NCBI RefSeq assembly: GCF_036345175.1
Contig: NZ_CP107780.1
Coordinates: forward strand, 1,178,001-1,242,000
From: Streptomyces sp. NBC_00576
Lineage (GTDB): Bacteria; Actinomycetota; Actinomycetes; Streptomycetales; Streptomycetaceae
DNA: 64,000 bases
Direction: 5' to 3'
The position numbers were made by a program, and so were the translations under genes. The notes beneath the pieces are model-generated. The model ran no database searches, was not told where the DNA came from, and saw nothing but the letters and a program-made list of their open reading frames with translations. This document shows, one piece after another, positions 9,540 to 17,176 of this stretch (the stretch's first letter is position 1; every line of letters starts with the position of its first letter).

Positions 9540-10979
9540 TCATATGGCGGGCGGGATGTCCACGACCGGCACCGGGCTCCAGGTCGGCGGGATCAGCGCG
9601 GGTACGACCGCTCCCCGGACCTCCGCGAACTCGGTGTTCGCCGCGAGGAGTTGCTGACGGGCAACGCGCGGGTCGGCCTCCTTGTGGGCGGTCATGTGGG
9701 CGGCGATCAGCGCAGCGACCACCGGGGTGGCGAACGAGGTGCCGCTCCACTGCGCGAACCCCTCGAACATCACCTGGTCGGGGGTGCCCGAGGTGGTCTC
9801 GTGATCCCCCGAGAGCACACCGAGGTGCTGGGGGGCCTGGCAGGTGCAGGCGTAGGTGAAGTGATGGCGGCAGGTTTCGTAGGTGCTGTGCTGGTAGATG
9901 TACGGCACCGGTGCCTCGAAGCCGGTGAGTGCGCCGGTGAGACGCTCACCGGGGGCGTAGACCTTCACCCATGCGCCGTGGTTGGTGAAGCAGGCGCCGA
10001 ACTCGCCGTCGCTGCGCAGGGCGCCGACGGAGATCACGGACTGGGCGTACTCGGGCTTGTCGGCGTAGGCGGCGGGCCAGAAGGGGGTGGCGCTGGCGTT
10101 GTTGCCGGCGGCGGCGACCAGCAGGGTGCGCGGCTGCTCGCGCAGGGCCTCCATGAACGCGGCGAGGCCGAGCAGGCCTTCCGTGCTGCCGTTCGACGTA
10201 CCCGCGGAGAGGCTGATGATGGGCGGCCAGCCGTCGCGCTCGACGGCCTCGAAGAGCTTGTCGCCGAACTCGGACTCCAGGATCGCGCCGGCCTCGTTGA
10301 GCGTGTTGCGGGAGACGATGTTCGTGTTGGGGGCGACGGCCGCCACGAGTCCCGAGATGAACGTGCCGTGCCCCGCGTACTGCTGGAGCACACCGTTCGC
10401 GTCGCACTCGTCGATCTGGGTGTCGCCCTGGACGTGGGCCATCGCCGGGTAGGACGCGTAGTCGTGCGTGAGACCCGTGTCGATGACCAGGACGCCGACG
10501 GCGCTGTCCGCGTCGTAGCCGCTCTCGGCCACCGCCGGGTTGGGCCCCGCGGTGTACGGAACGGGCACAGGCTCGTCTCCGGGACAGGCGTTGACGGCGA
10601 TGTGCACCACGTGGTTTCGGCTGATCAGGCGCCGCCCCGCGTTGCCCTCCGTCTCCCTGAGCGCGCGCAGCGCGCCCGCCACCGCGCGGTCGCCGCGCGG
10701 GTCGCCCCGGCCCGGGTCGCCGACCCGGATCCGGGTGATGCCCGACCGGTTGGTCTCCGGGCTCGCCCGGCGCACCTCGTCGGCGGTCAGGCCGGCGAAC
10801 GTGGTGAAGTGCGCGCGTACGGTGTCCTCGACGATCCGCGCCTCCTCGCCGTCGCGGGCCAGGACGACGCCCTTCTCGTAGATGAACTCGGCAGCGTCGT
10901 CCGGCCCCGTCGCCAGCTCGACGCCGGGCATGGAGCGCTGGATCTGGTCGAACTGCTCCTGGAAACGCTGAGGTGCCAT
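9540..10979 (-). CDS. S8 family serine peptidase (subtilase), no signal peptide
   Basis: A 479-residue subtilisin-fold protease. The catalytic triad is visible as Asp167 (VLVIDTG), His204 (AGHGTFISG) and Ser415 (SGTSFATP); the oxyanion Asn is in AAAGNNAS (about 293). A 160-residue N-terminal region precedes the peptidase domain. No signal peptide or membrane helix is seen, so it is probably cytoplasmic, unlike most Streptomyces subtilases. An insert with three cysteines (370, 378, 380) and several histidines lies between the oxyanion and serine motifs and could bind metal. It is the first gene of the minus-strand operon with the sigma factor, divergent from the CHAT protein. Confidence 0.9.
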   Translation of the reverse strand: MAPQRFQEQFDQIQRSMPGVELATGPDDAAEFIYEKGVVLARDGEEARIVEDTVRAHFTTFAGLTADEVRRASPETNRSGITRIRVGDPGRGDPRGDRAVAGALRALRETEGNAGRRLISRNHVVHIAVNACPGDEPVPVPYTAGPNPAVAESGYDADSAVGVLVIDTGLTHDYASYPAMAHVQGDTQIDECDANGVLQQYAGHGTFISGLVAAVAPNTNIVSRNTLNEAGAILESEFGDKLFEAVERDGWPPIISLSAGTSNGSTEGLLGLAAFMEALREQPRTLLVAAAGNNASATPFWPAAYADKPEYAQSVISVGALRSDGEFGACFTNHGAWVKVYAPGERLTGALTGFEAPVPYIYQHSTYETCRHHFTYACTCQAPQHLGVLSGDHETTSGTPDQVMFEGFAQWSGTSFATPVVAALIAAHMTAHKEADPRVARQQLLAANTEFAEVRGAVVPALIPPTWSPVPVVDIPPAI

Positions 10980-11155
10980 GGAATGTCCTCCCCCTTGAAC
11001 CGATCCCCTGTTGCCTCTATTGAGAGCCGCCGGGCCCTCGCGTGATACACGTGCCGCGGCACATTTGTTGATACAGGGATCGATCAGCGATGGACAGCGA
11101 GTTATCCATGGCCAAACCCGTGTGACGGTGCGCGCGGAGCACTACCATCCGTTGG
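10980..11155. promoter_or_regulatory. Divergent promoter region between S8 protease and CHAT protease genes
   Basis: A 176-bp region between two divergent protease genes. It contains a perfect 12-bp palindrome GTGCCGCGGCAC (11051-11062) and, 6 bp later, TTGATACAGG (11068-11077). The same ten bases occur, in the same orientation, ahead of the metalloprotease gene at 15830-15839. This makes a shared control element plausible. Confidence 0.5.
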
Positions 11156-13762
11156 GTGACAGCGGGAAGCGACACGGTTCTCGAACTACTTCCGATGGTG
11201 TTCGCCCGCCCGAAGGACGCCCTCGCGCGCGCGGAGAACGTCCTCGGCAACGATCCGACGCCGTTGCATGCCTCCGTCGCCCATCAGGTGATCGGTCTGT
11301 GGCAGCGGGACTTCGGCGACATGCGCATCGCCCTGCGTCATCTGCGGCGCGCCCGCGATCTCGCGGCGGACGCCGGGTCGGCTGAGCGCGAGGCGGACGT
11401 TCTCGGCACGCTCGGCGTGGCACTGGTCCACGCGGGCCGTACCCGGCAGGGCCTGGAGGCGTTCGAGCAGGGCGTCGACCGGGGTACGGGCCATACACGC
11501 GCGCGCGTGCTGTACCGGCGGGCGTACGCGTGGTGGGTGCTCGGGCATCATCGCGAGGCGCTGGACGACGTCCGGCGGGCCATTCCCGTGCTGCGGCAGG
11601 CGGACGACACCATCTGGACGGCGCGGGCGCTGACTCTGCGGGCCACCGTGCATCTGGCGCTCGGGCGCCCCGAGCGGGCCGACGCCGACTTCACCGCCGC
11701 CGAACAGATGTGGGACACCACCGGCCAGGAGCACGACAAGGCGGACGTCGTCGAGAGCCGGGCGCTGGCCGCGTACCGGGCGGGCGACATCCCGGCGGCG
11801 CTGCGGCTGTTCGACGAGGCGGCGGAGCGGTACGACCGGCTGGGCACGCCGATCTTCATGTTCTACATCCGGCGCTGCGAGGTGTTGATGGCCGCCGGGC
11901 TGGCTCCCGAGGCGGTCGCGGAGGCCGACGCGGCTCTCGGTGTGCTCGACGGCATCGGCGGACAGAGCACCCGCAAGGCGGAGCTGCTGCTGACCGCCGC
12001 GAAGGCCGCCCGGCTCGCGGACGATCCGCACACCGCGATCGCCCGTGCGGCCGTGGCCGTACGTCTGTTCGCCGGGCAGCGGCGCAGCTGGTGGGAGGCG
12101 CACGCCCGGCTGGTGCTGCTCGATGCGCGGGTCGCGACCGGGCGGACCTCGGGGCGGCTCGTCGCGGACGCGGCGGCGGTTGCCGACCGGCTTGCCGCCT
12201 TCGGTTCGCCGGCCGCGCCCGAGGCATCGCTGCTCGCCGGCCGGATCGCGCTCGCGCTGGGCTGGACCGAGGACGCGGAGAAGCATCTGAGGATCGCCGC
12301 CCGCAGTCGGCGCGTCGGTCCGCCGTTGGCGCGGATGACGGGCTGGGCGGCACAGGCGCTGCGCGCGGAGGCGGCCGGGTCGGGGCGGGGCGTGCTGGAG
12401 GCCTGCTGGCGCGGGCTCGCCGTCCTGGACGACCACCGGATGACGCTCGGCGCTTCGGAACTGCGGGCCCGGGCCACCGCGCAGGGCGCCGAACTGGCCG
12501 CGCTGGCGCAGCGGGTGACCCTGGTGTCCGGCGGGCCTCGGCGGCTGCTGGTGTGGAGCGAGCGGTGGCGGGCCACGGTCCTGTCGGCGCCGCCCGCCCG
12601 GCCCCCCGACGACCTGGCGCTCGTGCAGAGCCTGACCGCCTTCCGGGAGATCGCCGCCCGCGCGGAGGAGGCCCGGATCGACGGCCGTCCCGTACCGGCG
12701 CTGGAGCGCGAACAGCGGCGCCTGGAACGGGAGGTGCGCTCCCGCACCCTCCACATCCGCGGCGAGTCCCCCGGCAGCGGGAGCCGCTTCGAACCCGGTC
12801 GGCTGCTCGAACGTCTCGGCAGCGGTGCGCGGTTGATCGAGATCGCCGTCGTCGACGGCCGGGTGCAGGTGCTGCTGTGCGGCGAGGGGCGGGTGCGCCG
12901 TTTCGAGGCGGGGCTGATCGCGGACGCGGTGACGGAGGCGGAGCACGTACAGGCCGGGCTGCGGCGGCTCGCGCACCCAGGGGCGGAGGGCAGGCTGCCG
13001 GTACTGGAGGCGTCGGGCCGCCGGCTGGAGGAGTTGCTGCTGGGCGCGGCGGTGCCGCATCTGGGCTCCGGCCCGGTGGTCGTGGTCCCGCCGGGGCGGC
13101 TGCACCGGGTCCCCTGGGCCCTGCTGCCCTCGCTGCGGGAGCGGGTGCTCAGCGTGTCCCCGTCGGCGAGCAGTTGGCTGCGCGCCCAGGAGACCGGGCC
13201 CCCGCCGGGCGGCCGGCATGTCCTCGTACGGGGGCCGGGCCTGGCGAGCGGTGGGGCGGAGGTGCCCGACCTGGTCGACCGGTACGGCAGACCGACGGTC
13301 CTCGAACACGAGGGCGCGCGCGTACCGGCGGTGCTGGACGCGCTCGACGGGGCCGCGCTGGCCCATATCGCGGCCCACGGCACCTTCCGGGCGGACAGTC
13401 CGCTCTTCTCGTCGCTGCGGATGGCCGACGGCCCGCTCATCGTCCACGACTTCGAACGCCTCGGCCGCAGTCCCTACCGGATCATCCTGTCCAGCTGCGA
13501 CACCGGCCGCCTCGCGACGGTGGGCGCGGACGAACTCCTCGGCCTGGTCACGGCGTTGCTGCCGCTGGGCACGGCGGGTGTGGTGGCGAGCAGCGCGCCG
13601 GTCAACGACGCGGCGGTGGTCCCCCTGATGCTGGCCCTCCACAAGGGTCTCAGCGTGGGCCTCTCCCTCGCCGAGGCCCTCCGCGACGCCCGCGCGTCCC
13701 TGCCCGGCGACGCGACCCACCAGGCGACGGGGTGGGCGTTCTCGGCCTTCGGCTCCGCCTGA
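11156..13762 (+). CDS. TPR-repeat CHAT-domain (caspase-like) protease
   Basis: An 868-residue cytoplasmic protein. The N-terminal half is helical TPR-like repeats (for example ARVLYRRAYAWWVLGHHREA and ALTLRATVHLALGRPERA), and the C-terminal third is a CHAT domain, a clan CD cysteine peptidase related to caspases and separase. The catalytic dyad is intact: His741 in HIAAHGTF and Cys781 in LSSCDTG. The late EALRDAR and THQATGWAFSAFG motif is typical. The start is GTG at 11156. It diverges from the subtilase, ECF sigma and acidic-protein operon. CHAT proteins act in bacterial conflict and stress signalling by cleaving partner proteins; the substrate here is unknown. The last codons are part of a tandem duplication. 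Confidence 0.9.
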   Translation: MTAGSDTVLELLPMVFARPKDALARAENVLGNDPTPLHASVAHQVIGLWQRDFGDMRIALRHLRRARDLAADAGSAEREADVLGTLGVALVHAGRTRQGLEAFEQGVDRGTGHTRARVLYRRAYAWWVLGHHREALDDVRRAIPVLRQADDTIWTARALTLRATVHLALGRPERADADFTAAEQMWDTTGQEHDKADVVESRALAAYRAGDIPAALRLFDEAAERYDRLGTPIFMFYIRRCEVLMAAGLAPEAVAEADAALGVLDGIGGQSTRKAELLLTAAKAARLADDPHTAIARAAVAVRLFAGQRRSWWEAHARLVLLDARVATGRTSGRLVADAAAVADRLAAFGSPAAPEASLLAGRIALALGWTEDAEKHLRIAARSRRVGPPLARMTGWAAQALRAEAAGSGRGVLEACWRGLAVLDDHRMTLGASELRARATAQGAELAALAQRVTLVSGGPRRLLVWSERWRATVLSAPPARPPDDLALVQSLTAFREIAARAEEARIDGRPVPALEREQRRLEREVRSRTLHIRGESPGSGSRFEPGRLLERLGSGARLIEIAVVDGRVQVLLCGEGRVRRFEAGLIADAVTEAEHVQAGLRRLAHPGAEGRLPVLEASGRRLEELLLGAAVPHLGSGPVVVVPPGRLHRVPWALLPSLRERVLSVSPSASSWLRAQETGPPPGGRHVLVRGPGLASGGAEVPDLVDRYGRPTVLEHEGARVPAVLDALDGAALAHIAAHGTFRADSPLFSSLRMADGPLIVHDFERLGRSPYRIILSSCDTGRLATVGADELLGLVTALLPLGTAGVVASSAPVNDAAVVPLMLALHKGLSVGLSLAEALRDARASLPGDATHQATGWAFSAFGSA

Positions 13763-13975
13763 GCCGACCCCCGGCGGTCACGCGGGCTGCGCGGCCGGGG
13801 CTTCGTCCAGCAGCCACGGGAGGGCGCCGGTCGACGCCGCGGCGGACGCGACGCACCAGACGACGGTCGGCCGCGCGTTCTCGGCGTTCGGGGCCACCAG
13901 AGCCCGCTGAAACGCCCCCGGCGGTCACGCCGACTGCGCGGCCGGCACCTCCTCCAGCAGCCACGGGAGGGCGCC
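13709..13975. repeat. Tandem duplication of the convergent CHAT/LuxR 3' ends
   Basis: Unit 1 (13709-13828) holds the last codons of the CHAT gene plus a sequence that, on the minus strand, reads ALPWLLDEAPAAQPA then stop. Unit 2 (13845-13975) repeats the CHAT-end codons (DATHQTT...AFSAFG, now untranslated remnant) followed by the true LuxR end, ALPWLLEEVPAAQSA then stop. The two units are diverged but plainly homologous on both strands. The 162 bp between the two genes are therefore a decayed copy of both gene ends, with no separate gene. Confidence 0.85.
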
Positions 13976-15799
13976 CCGGTCGCTCGCACCGAGGCGCGTG
14001 TACGCGCTGTACAGATGGTTGCCGACCGTACGGATGGACAGCGTCAGACGGTCCGCGATCTGGCGGTTGCTCAGGCCCGCCGCCGCCAGGGTGACGATCT
14101 GGCGCTGGCGGGCGGTGAGTTCGCCGAGTACGAGACCGGACAGGGCCGGGGTGCGGGCGCCCTGGCAGCGTCGGGCCAGGGTCATCGCACGGGAGCGGGA
14201 CCTGCGGGCGGCGCGCGGGTCGCGGTGTGCCGGGACGGCCTGGGCGTGTGCCTCGGCCGCGAAGAGCAACAGGCCCCGCCGCTCCAGGAGTTCGGCGGCA
14301 CGGTCCAGCGCGGGGCCGTCCTGGCGGACGAGTGCGTCGGCGTGCCGGGCCAGGGGTTCGGCCTGCTCGCCGGGCAGTTGGGCGAGCCGGTCCGCGACCA
14401 GGTGCGGGGCCCCGAGGCGTACGGCGTCGTAGAGGACGTACGCCTCGCCCTCCCCGTCCTCGGGGTCGGGGTCGGTGGTCGGCTCCAGGGCGCCGGTGAG
14501 GTCACCGTGCGCCGACCGTAGCCAGGTGGTCGCCCGCCCGGGGAACGCGTGGCCGGCGAGGGCCTCGCCCACGGTGGCGACCTCACTCAACTGGGCTGCC
14601 GCCAGCGCCAGTTCCGTACGGCAGGGCCGGTCGCCCGGGGCGGCGCGCAAGCCTTCCCTGGCCCAGGACAAGGCCTCGCGCAGTTCTCCGCGCAGTCGGG
14701 CGAAGCGGGCCCGTACGGTCGCGTAGTCGGCCGGTACGGCGGGGTGCGGAGCCGTGTTCTCGGCCGTCAGCCAGTCTCCGACGGGGCCCGCCGGCTCCTG
14801 GACGTCGGTGCGTTCGATCCGGTCGGCCAGTTCCGCACGCTCCGTGTCCAGGGCAGACGCGCACTCGGCCGGGGTGCGGGACAGCCGCCGGGCCCGGAGT
14901 CGCCCGGCGACCGCGCGCAGGACGGGGCCGTGCAGTGGGTGGGCGAGGCGGACCTCGGACAGGGCGTCGACGCGGATCAGGCCGTCGGCTTCGAGGGACT
15001 CCAGCGCGCGCAGATCCAGGGCCGCGAGGTCCAGCGGGAGCGGTTCGCTGAACGCCAGGCGTTCCAGCACGTCCCGCTCCTCGGCGCGGGCGCGGTCCAG
15101 GGCCTGCCCGGCTCGTTCACGCACCGCCGTCGTCACCGGAACCGGGCCACGCCACATCAACTCGCCTGCTTCCAAGGTGAGTTCGCCGCGTTCGCGCACC
15201 GCACCGATCAGGTCGCGCAGCAGCCGCAGGTCGCCTTGGCAGAGGTGGTGGAGGCGTCGTGCCGTGAGCGGCTCGACCTGGCCGCCGGCGCCGGCCGCGA
15301 TCAGCTGGGCGGTGTCCTCGCGGGGCAGCGGCTCCAGCGCGAGCCGCGGCAGCACCTCGCCGGTCCACAGCCGGGACACCGCGCCGGGCGCCGGGGCGCC
15401 GTCCGTCGCCACCACGAGCAGCCGGGTACGTCCGTGCACCGCTAGCTGGTGGACCAGGGCGGCGGAGGAGTCGTCCAGCAGATGGGCGTCGTCGACCAGC
15501 AAATTCCGTACACCGGTGAGGAGTTGGACCGCGCGGTGCAAGGAGACCTGCTCCGGGAGGAGGTGGGCGAACGCGGCGAAGGGGATGCCCCGGGTCTCCG
15601 GCGTGCCGATCACCTTCGCGCAGTCGGTGCCTCGGACGGCCTCCGTGACGAGACGGGTCTTGCCGTGCCCGGCCGGACCCGTCACCACGACGCCGTGCCG
15701 TTCGGCCGCCAGTGACCGGCGGATCAGCTCCAGTTCGTTGTCCCGGCCGGTGAACGGCCAGGGCAGTTCCAGGGTCTTGGCGTCCCGTTCGAAAGTCAT
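13925..15799 (-). CDS. LuxR-family transcriptional regulator with N-terminal ATPase domain
   Basis: A 624-residue regulator of the large ATP-binding (LAL-like) type. The N-terminal nucleotide-binding domain carries Walker A GPAGHGKT (41-48) and a Walker B-like LLVDDAHLLDDSS. The middle is helical, and the C-terminal LuxR helix-turn-helix reads LTARQRQIVTLAAAGLSNRQ and continues IADRLTLSIRTVGNHL. The ATG at 15799 is chosen; a GTG at 15802 and a TTG at 15811 are alternatives, and no strong ribosome site settles it. It is divergent from the metalloprotease with less than 80 bp between, so that gene is its likely target. It converges on the CHAT gene. Confidence 0.88.
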   Translation of the reverse strand: MTFERDAKTLELPWPFTGRDNELELIRRSLAAERHGVVVTGPAGHGKTRLVTEAVRGTDCAKVIGTPETRGIPFAAFAHLLPEQVSLHRAVQLLTGVRNLLVDDAHLLDDSSAALVHQLAVHGRTRLLVVATDGAPAPGAVSRLWTGEVLPRLALEPLPREDTAQLIAAGAGGQVEPLTARRLHHLCQGDLRLLRDLIGAVRERGELTLEAGELMWRGPVPVTTAVRERAGQALDRARAEERDVLERLAFSEPLPLDLAALDLRALESLEADGLIRVDALSEVRLAHPLHGPVLRAVAGRLRARRLSRTPAECASALDTERAELADRIERTDVQEPAGPVGDWLTAENTAPHPAVPADYATVRARFARLRGELREALSWAREGLRAAPGDRPCRTELALAAAQLSEVATVGEALAGHAFPGRATTWLRSAHGDLTGALEPTTDPDPEDGEGEAYVLYDAVRLGAPHLVADRLAQLPGEQAEPLARHADALVRQDGPALDRAAELLERRGLLLFAAEAHAQAVPAHRDPRAARRSRSRAMTLARRCQGARTPALSGLVLGELTARQRQIVTLAAAGLSNRQIADRLTLSIRTVGNHLYSAYTRLGASDRGALPWLLEEVPAAQSA

Positions 15800-15878
15800 C
15801 ACGTTGAACAAGAGCCGGGCTACTCAGCTTTGATACAGGCCGACTTGAGTACCCCCCGACTCAGGCGCCCGAGCGCCT
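15800..15878. promoter_or_regulatory. Short divergent control region, LuxR gene / metalloprotease
   Basis: About 80 bp between divergent starts. Contains a perfect inverted repeat CAGGCGC-ccga-GCGCCTG (15862-15879) that reaches the GTG of the metalloprotease gene, the TTGATACAGG element shared with 11068-11077, and ACTCAG repeats at 15822 and 15859. The hairpin or operator would cover one possible start of the metalloprotease. Confidence 0.5.
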
Positions 15879-16985
15879 GTGACCCGCAACCTGTTCCACA
15901 TGAACGCACGGTTCTGCTCACTCCCGCAGCAGCCGGCCCCCACGTTCCCACCGGGGTTGCCGGCCGAGCGGCTCAGTGCGCTCCTCTCCGGGCGCCTGAT
16001 GTGGGTGAACGGCACCGTGCTCCACTACTACTTCTTCGACCGGGACGGCGACGGCTCGGTCATCCCCCTGCCGGGGACCGGGGAGACCCGGTGGGAGTCG
16101 TGGGTCGGCGGCGCCGCACAGCGCGATGTCGTCCGCGACTGTTTCAGGGAGTGGCTCGACCTGGGGATCGGGCTCTCCTTCGTGGAGGTGCGCGACCGCT
16201 CGGAGGCCGAACTGCGCATCGGGTTCCAGACCGGTGACGGTTCGTACTCCACGGTCGGGCGGGACGCACTCTCGGTGGGCCTGGGGCGGCGCACGATGAA
16301 CTTCGGCTGGGACCTGACCGCGCCCGGGGAGCGCGCGACGGCCCTGCACGAGATCGGGCACGCCCTGGGCCTGCTGCACGAGCACCAGAGCCCGTTCGCC
16401 GGCCTCCACTGGGACGACGAGGCCGTCTACGACGACCTTGCCGGGCCGCCGAACTTCTGGGGCCGGGACAAGACATACGTCAACATTCTGCGCAAGCTCG
16501 ACCCTGACGAGGTCAACGGCTCCGTCTGGGACCCGCTGTCGATCATGGAGTATCCGTTCTCGGCGGGGCTCATCCTCGAACCGGAGCAGTTCCGGTCCGG
16601 GGTTCGGCCGCCGGGGACCCTCTCCCCGGCCGACAAGGAGTTCGTGCTCCGCTGGTATCCGCCGACGGGCACGCGCAGGCCGCCCGAACTCGTACCGTTC
16701 CGGTCCGCTCCGCTGCGGCTCGGCGCGGGCGAGCAGGCCGACTTCGGCATCGCGCCGCCGGAGACCCGCGACTACACCGTCGGCACCTTCGGGGAGAGCG
16801 ACACGGTCGTCGCGGTCTTCGAGGAGATCGACGGCGAGCCCCGTTACCTCTCCGCCGAGGACGACGGCGGCGCTCCGCACACCGCCCACGTCAGGGTCCG
16901 GCTCGTCAAGGGCCGCCACTACTTCGTCCGCGTCCGCCTCTACTCCACCTGGGGATCGGGGGAAACGGCCGTCATGTGCTGGTGA
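15879..16985 (+). CDS. Zinc metalloprotease (astacin/matrixin-like, metzincin)
   Basis: A 368-residue protein with the extended zinc motif HEIGHALGLLHEH (His157, Glu158, His161, His167) and a Met-turn SIMEYPF (Met223), which define the metzincin clan. The N-terminal MWVNGTVLHYYFFD is a typical start of the astacin-like catalytic domain. After about residue 265 a C-terminal beta-rich domain of about 100 residues follows, resembling a carbohydrate- or pre-peptidase-type domain. No signal peptide is visible. The GTG at 15879 is taken; the ATG at 15900 (MNARFCSL) is an equally good start. Its stop lies within the first terminator hairpin. Confidence 0.85.
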   Translation: MTRNLFHMNARFCSLPQQPAPTFPPGLPAERLSALLSGRLMWVNGTVLHYYFFDRDGDGSVIPLPGTGETRWESWVGGAAQRDVVRDCFREWLDLGIGLSFVEVRDRSEAELRIGFQTGDGSYSTVGRDALSVGLGRRTMNFGWDLTAPGERATALHEIGHALGLLHEHQSPFAGLHWDDEAVYDDLAGPPNFWGRDKTYVNILRKLDPDEVNGSVWDPLSIMEYPFSAGLILEPEQFRSGVRPPGTLSPADKEFVLRWYPPTGTRRPPELVPFRSAPLRLGAGEQADFGIAPPETRDYTVGTFGESDTVVAVFEEIDGEPRYLSAEDDGGAPHTAHVRVRLVKGRHYFVRVRLYSTWGSGETAVMCW

Positions 16986-17017
16986 AGCTGGGGGAAGAAA
17001 CCAGCACATGACGGCCG
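16966..17017. terminator. Strong hairpin, first of two in tandem
   Basis: Perfect 18-bp arms (16966-16983 and 17000-17017) with a 16-nt purine-rich loop containing GGGGG. The left arm overlaps the metalloprotease stop codon. It is most likely a factor-independent terminator of the metalloprotease transcript. Confidence 0.85.
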
Positions 17018-17057
17018 CCACGGACGAACCAAGCCACCATCGGGCACTCGGGGGAGC

Positions 17058-17101
17058 GGTCGAGGACGTCACCTTCTGGGGGGAGGGTGACGTCCTCGAC
17101 C
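17058..17101. terminator. Strong hairpin, second of two in tandem
   Basis: Perfect 16-bp arms (17058-17073 and 17086-17101) with a 12-nt loop containing GGGGGG. It lies 40 bp after the first hairpin and 75 bp before the end of the convergent monooxygenase gene, so it may stop transcription from both sides. Confidence 0.8.
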
Positions 17102-17176
17102 ACGCCATGTGCGCCGTGTTCGAACCTGTCGGGCTGCGGTTCGACCGGCCGGAGTGGCGGCGTCGCCGGGGCGCCG

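Noticed and set aside
13763..13924. Separate small gene between the CHAT and LuxR genes
   Set aside because: The stretch is a decayed duplicate of the two flanking gene ends.
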